Origin: Microvirga alba
Lineage (GTDB): Bacteria; Pseudomonadota; Alphaproteobacteria; Rhizobiales; Beijerinckiaceae
Length of the DNA stretch: 64,000 nucleotides
Assembly: GCF_015694465.1 (NCBI RefSeq)
Contig: NZ_JADQDO010000011.1
Location: forward strand, 38,214-102,213
Direction: 5' to 3'
The notes under the pieces were generated by a model that was not told the DNA's origin, searched no databases, and was given only the letters and a program-made list of their open reading frames with translations. The translations under genes were made by a program, and so were the position numbers. Of the stretch, positions 61,535-64,000 are shown in pieces (the stretch's first letter is position 1; the number at the start of each line of letters is the position of its first letter).

Positions 61535-62977
61535 ATGATTTTCCCCAACTACATTGCAGGGGAGTGGCTTGTCGCGAGCGATGTCCTCGCCAATATCAAC
61601 CCATCGGATACTGGCGACGTTATCGGCATTTTCGCCCGCGCGGGCGTTGCGGAGGCGGAACGTGCGATCGCTGCCGCCCATGATGCCTTCCCCGCATGGT
61701 CGCGCTCTTCGATTCAGCTGCGCCACGACATTCTCAAGGCGATAGGCGATGAGATCCTCGCCCGGAAAGAGGAACTCGGAACCCTGCTTTCCCGCGAAGA
61801 GGGCAAGACCTTGTCGGAGGGTATCGGCGAAGTGTCCCGCGCTGGCCAGATCTTTCAGTTTTTCGCCGGCGAATGTTTGCGGATCACGGGTGACAGGCTG
61901 GATTCTGCGCGGCCGGGTGTCGAAGTGGACATCACCCGCGAGCCGGTCGGCGTCGTGGGCTTGATTACGCCCTGGAATTTTCCGATTGCGATCCCAGCAT
62001 GGAAGATCGCCCCAGCACTCGCCTACGGCAACTGCGTGGTCTTCAAGCCGGCCGATCTGGTTCCGGCATCCGCTCATGCGCTCGCGGAAATCATCGTGCG
62101 GGCCGGTATCCCTTCCGGCGTTTTCAACCTGGTGATGGGACCGGGCTCAATTGTCGGCGAGGCGATGTTGCGAAGCCGGAAGGTATCAGCCATCTCGTTT
62201 ACCGGGTCGGTCGCAACAGGCCGCAAGGTCGCGCAGGCTTGTATCCAATCCGATCCCATGAAAAAGATGCAGCTGGAGATGGGCGGGAAGAATCCGCTCG
62301 TGATCCTCGACGATGCCGACCTCAACGTCGCTGTGGAATGCGCGGTCAACGGCGCGTTCTTTGCAACCGGACAGCGCTGCACGGCCTCCTCGCGCCTCAT
62401 CGCCACCGATCAGATCCATGACCGCTTCGTAACGGCTCTGACGGAGCGCATGAAGGGGCTTGTGGTCGACAACGCTCTCAAAGCTGGAACTCATATCGGC
62501 CCCGTCGTGGATCAGAACCAGCTCGAGCAAGATCTGAAATACATCCGCCTCGGCCGGGAGGAAGGCGGCAAGCTCATCACCGGCGGCGAACGTGTCACGC
62601 GCGAGACACCGGGATTTTATCTCCTGCCGACTCTCTTCACGGAGGTCGACAGCACCATGCGGATTGCGCGAGAGGAGATCTTCGGCCCGGTCGCGACCGT
62701 TACTCGGGTTCGAGACTATGAGGCTGCTCTGGAGGCCGCCAACGATACCGAATTCGGCCTGTCATCCGGCATCTGCACCACCAGCCTGAAATATGCGAGT
62801 CACTTCAAACGTAACGCCGAAGCCGGCACAGTAATGGTCAACCTCCCGACGGCCGGAACCGACTATCACGCACCCTTCGGTGGGCGGAAAGGCTCGTCCT
62901 ATGGGTCGCGCGAGCAAGGACGATACGCGCAGGAATTCTACACGACGGTCAAGACAGCCTACACCTACCCAGGATAG
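61535..62977 (+). CDS. NAD(P)-dependent aldehyde dehydrogenase (KGSADH/SSADH-like)
   Basis: This is a 480-residue aldehyde dehydrogenase. The cofactor region is GLITPWNFPIAIPAWKIAPA, the general base Glu is in MQLEMGGKNPLV, and the nucleophile is in FATGQRCTASSRL. The C-terminal IFGPVATVTRV and FGGRKGSSYGSREQG resemble alpha-ketoglutaric semialdehyde dehydrogenases. It would oxidise the aldehyde produced by the ThDP enzyme or by another step. It lies 58 bases after the ATPase gene and 47 before the amidohydrolase. Confidence 0.88.
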   Translation: MIFPNYIAGEWLVASDVLANINPSDTGDVIGIFARAGVAEAERAIAAAHDAFPAWSRSSIQLRHDILKAIGDEILARKEELGTLLSREEGKTLSEGIGEVSRAGQIFQFFAGECLRITGDRLDSARPGVEVDITREPVGVVGLITPWNFPIAIPAWKIAPALAYGNCVVFKPADLVPASAHALAEIIVRAGIPSGVFNLVMGPGSIVGEAMLRSRKVSAISFTGSVATGRKVAQACIQSDPMKKMQLEMGGKNPLVILDDADLNVAVECAVNGAFFATGQRCTASSRLIATDQIHDRFVTALTERMKGLVVDNALKAGTHIGPVVDQNQLEQDLKYIRLGREEGGKLITGGERVTRETPGFYLLPTLFTEVDSTMRIAREEIFGPVATVTRVRDYEAALEAANDTEFGLSSGICTTSLKYASHFKRNAEAGTVMVNLPTAGTDYHAPFGGRKGSSYGSREQGRYAQEFYTTVKTAYTYPG

Positions 62978-63024
62978 CGGGAAGGGACGCTGACACGACG
63001 CGCCGCCCAATCAAGGAACCACCC

Positions 63025-63858
63025 GTGACCCTCGACTCATCCTGGCTCACCGTGAAACGCGGCGATGCCCCCCTGATCATCAGTCTCCCCCATACCGGTG
63101 TTGAGATCCCGGTTCCTTATGAGCGCGGGCTTGTCTCGCCGTGGCGGGCGCGCCGAGACACGGATTGGTGGATCGATCTGCTCTACGACTTCGCGACGGA
63201 GCTGGACGCCACGATCATTCATACGGCGATCTCGCGCACAGTCATCGATGTGAACCGCGATCCCTCAGGTGCCTCGCTCTATCCCGGCCAACCGACGACG
63301 GATCTCTGTCCGACGACAACCTTCGACGGCGAGCCATTATATCACTCGGGCGCAGAGCCAACAGCTGAGAGCATCGGCGAGCGGCGCGCCAGATTCCTGG
63401 AGCCTTATCACGAGGCCATCGCTCATGAGTCCCGTCGTCTACGAGCAATGCATCCCAAAATCGTCGTCTACGATTGCCATTCGATTCGTTCCAGAATTCC
63501 GCGCCTGTTCGAGGGATTGCTGCCGAATTTCAACATCGGCACCAACAACGGCACAACTTGCGATCCCGCTTTATCGACCGCCGTGGCGGACGTTTGCTCC
63601 GCATCTGGTTTCAGCTTTGTCGTGAACGGGCGCTTCAAGGGCGGCTACATCACCCGCCATTTCGGAGACCCGAAAAGTGGCATCAACGCCGTCCAGATGG
63701 AGCTCGCTTGTCGCGGCTATCTAACCGAACCATCGGAGAAGGTTTCGGAAGACAATTGGCCGCCTGCATATGACGACCAGATTTCCGCTCCCATTCGGGA
63801 AACGCTCCGGCGGATCCTCGAAACCTGTTTGAGCTTCGCCCGAAACCAGCGCTCGTGA
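63025..63858 (+). CDS. hutG: N-formylglutamate amidohydrolase-like enzyme (HutG-type)
   Basis: This is a 277-residue N-formylglutamate deformylase-family protein. The zinc and substrate motifs are ISLPHTGVEIP, DTDWWIDLLYDF, SRTVIDVNRDPSG, YDCHSIRSRIPRLF and FKGGYITRHFG. The GTG at 63025 has AAGGAA upstream. The family releases formate from N-formylglutamate at the end of histidine degradation. No other hut gene is in this window, so the enzyme may act on another N-formyl or N-acyl amino acid made by this operon. Confidence 0.88.
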   Translation: MTLDSSWLTVKRGDAPLIISLPHTGVEIPVPYERGLVSPWRARRDTDWWIDLLYDFATELDATIIHTAISRTVIDVNRDPSGASLYPGQPTTDLCPTTTFDGEPLYHSGAEPTAESIGERRARFLEPYHEAIAHESRRLRAMHPKIVVYDCHSIRSRIPRLFEGLLPNFNIGTNNGTTCDPALSTAVADVCSASGFSFVVNGRFKGGYITRHFGDPKSGINAVQMELACRGYLTEPSEKVSEDNWPPAYDDQISAPIRETLRRILETCLSFARNQRS

Positions 63859-63888
63859 TTTCCAACGTTCCTCAAAAGGAGACTTTCA

Positions 63889-64000
63889 TTGTCCGCACGC
63901 GATCAAGCCGCCCTGAAATCCGTCGCCGCCGCCTCCGTTGCCGACGAGGCGCGCGCCCTCCTCAAGCGCCTTGGCGTTCCGGACAGCGCGTTTGCTCCGG
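63889..64000 (+). CDS. Start of a gene cut by the window edge
   Basis: A TTG preceded by AAAAGGAGAC opens a frame (SARDQAALKSVAAASVADEA, then ARALLKRLGVPDSAFAP) that runs off the window. The strong ribosome site and 30-base distance from the previous stop make it a real operon member. The helical alanine-rich N-terminus recalls the start of ALDH7/AmaB-type aldehyde dehydrogenases, but 37 codons are too few to assign. Confidence 0.6.
   Translation, partial: MSARDQAALKSVAAASVADEARALLKRLGVPDSAFAP

Noticed and set aside
1..64000. tRNA, rRNA, CRISPR arrays, complete insertion sequences, phage genes
   Set aside because: I looked for cloverleaf-like segments, regular repeats, transposase motifs and integrase genes and saw none I could support.

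Overview
The window is about 64 kb of high-GC chromosomal DNA from an alphaproteobacterium, most likely a Hyphomicrobiales (Rhizobiales) member of the Beijerinckiaceae/Methylobacteriaceae/Microvirga type. This rests on the gene content: a full hopanoid cluster with cyclitol-ether genes, an HWE-family sensor kinase, an Aap-type amino-acid transporter, a group III truncated haemoglobin and a transmembrane-less FtsK. I see no tRNA, rRNA, CRISPR array or intact insertion sequence. The genus is an inference.

Region 1 (538-15225) is the least familiar part. Twelve minus-strand genes (538-12276) run almost without gaps: a MtnX-like phosphatase, class III aminotransferase, arginase-fold hydrolase, alpha/beta hydrolase, FemAB/GNAT-like transferase, DUF2147 exported protein, sensor kinase, NtrC-type response regulator, MipA/OmpV porin-like protein, two SMR-like half transporters and a DegT aminotransferase. 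A cyclopropane fatty acid synthase gene is divergent, and a PagL-like lipid A deacylase follows it. The divergent intergenic region holds two sigma-54 (-24/-12) promoter matches with exact spacing, one facing each way. The operon itself encodes a GAFTGA-bearing sigma-54 activator. I read this as a candidate undescribed, self-regulated envelope or lipid remodelling system.

Region 2 (15729-29824) is a catabolic island. It has a LysR regulator, a hydantoinase/oxoprolinase pair, two M24-fold proteins with incomplete metal sites, a MmgE/PrpD protein, a convergent amidohydrolase and an aapJQM-like transporter without its ATPase gene. The hydantoinase operon and the transporter carry the same roughly 50-bp inverted-repeat element upstream, which suggests one regulator controls both.

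Region 3 (30032-36165) has a two-PAS HWE histidine kinase, a nitric-oxide module (truncated haemoglobin and NsrR/Rrf2-type regulator sharing a palindromic operator), an FtsK translocase without membrane domain, and a small hypothetical gene.

Region 4 (36647-55278) is the hopanoid locus: hpnIJ, hpnN, ispH-hpnH, shc with hpnABCDEG, and hpnKL, most joined by 4-bp stop/start overlaps. A decayed dxs copy sits between hpnA and hpnK. Together these make hopene from farnesyl diphosphate, add and elaborate the ribose-derived side chain, and export the product. A second MipA/OmpV gene closes the block.

Region 5 (56515-64000) is an IclR-controlled catabolic locus: a thiamine-diphosphate enzyme, a polar amino-acid ABC transporter, an aldehyde dehydrogenase, an N-formylglutamate amidohydrolase-like enzyme, and the start of one more gene cut by the window edge.
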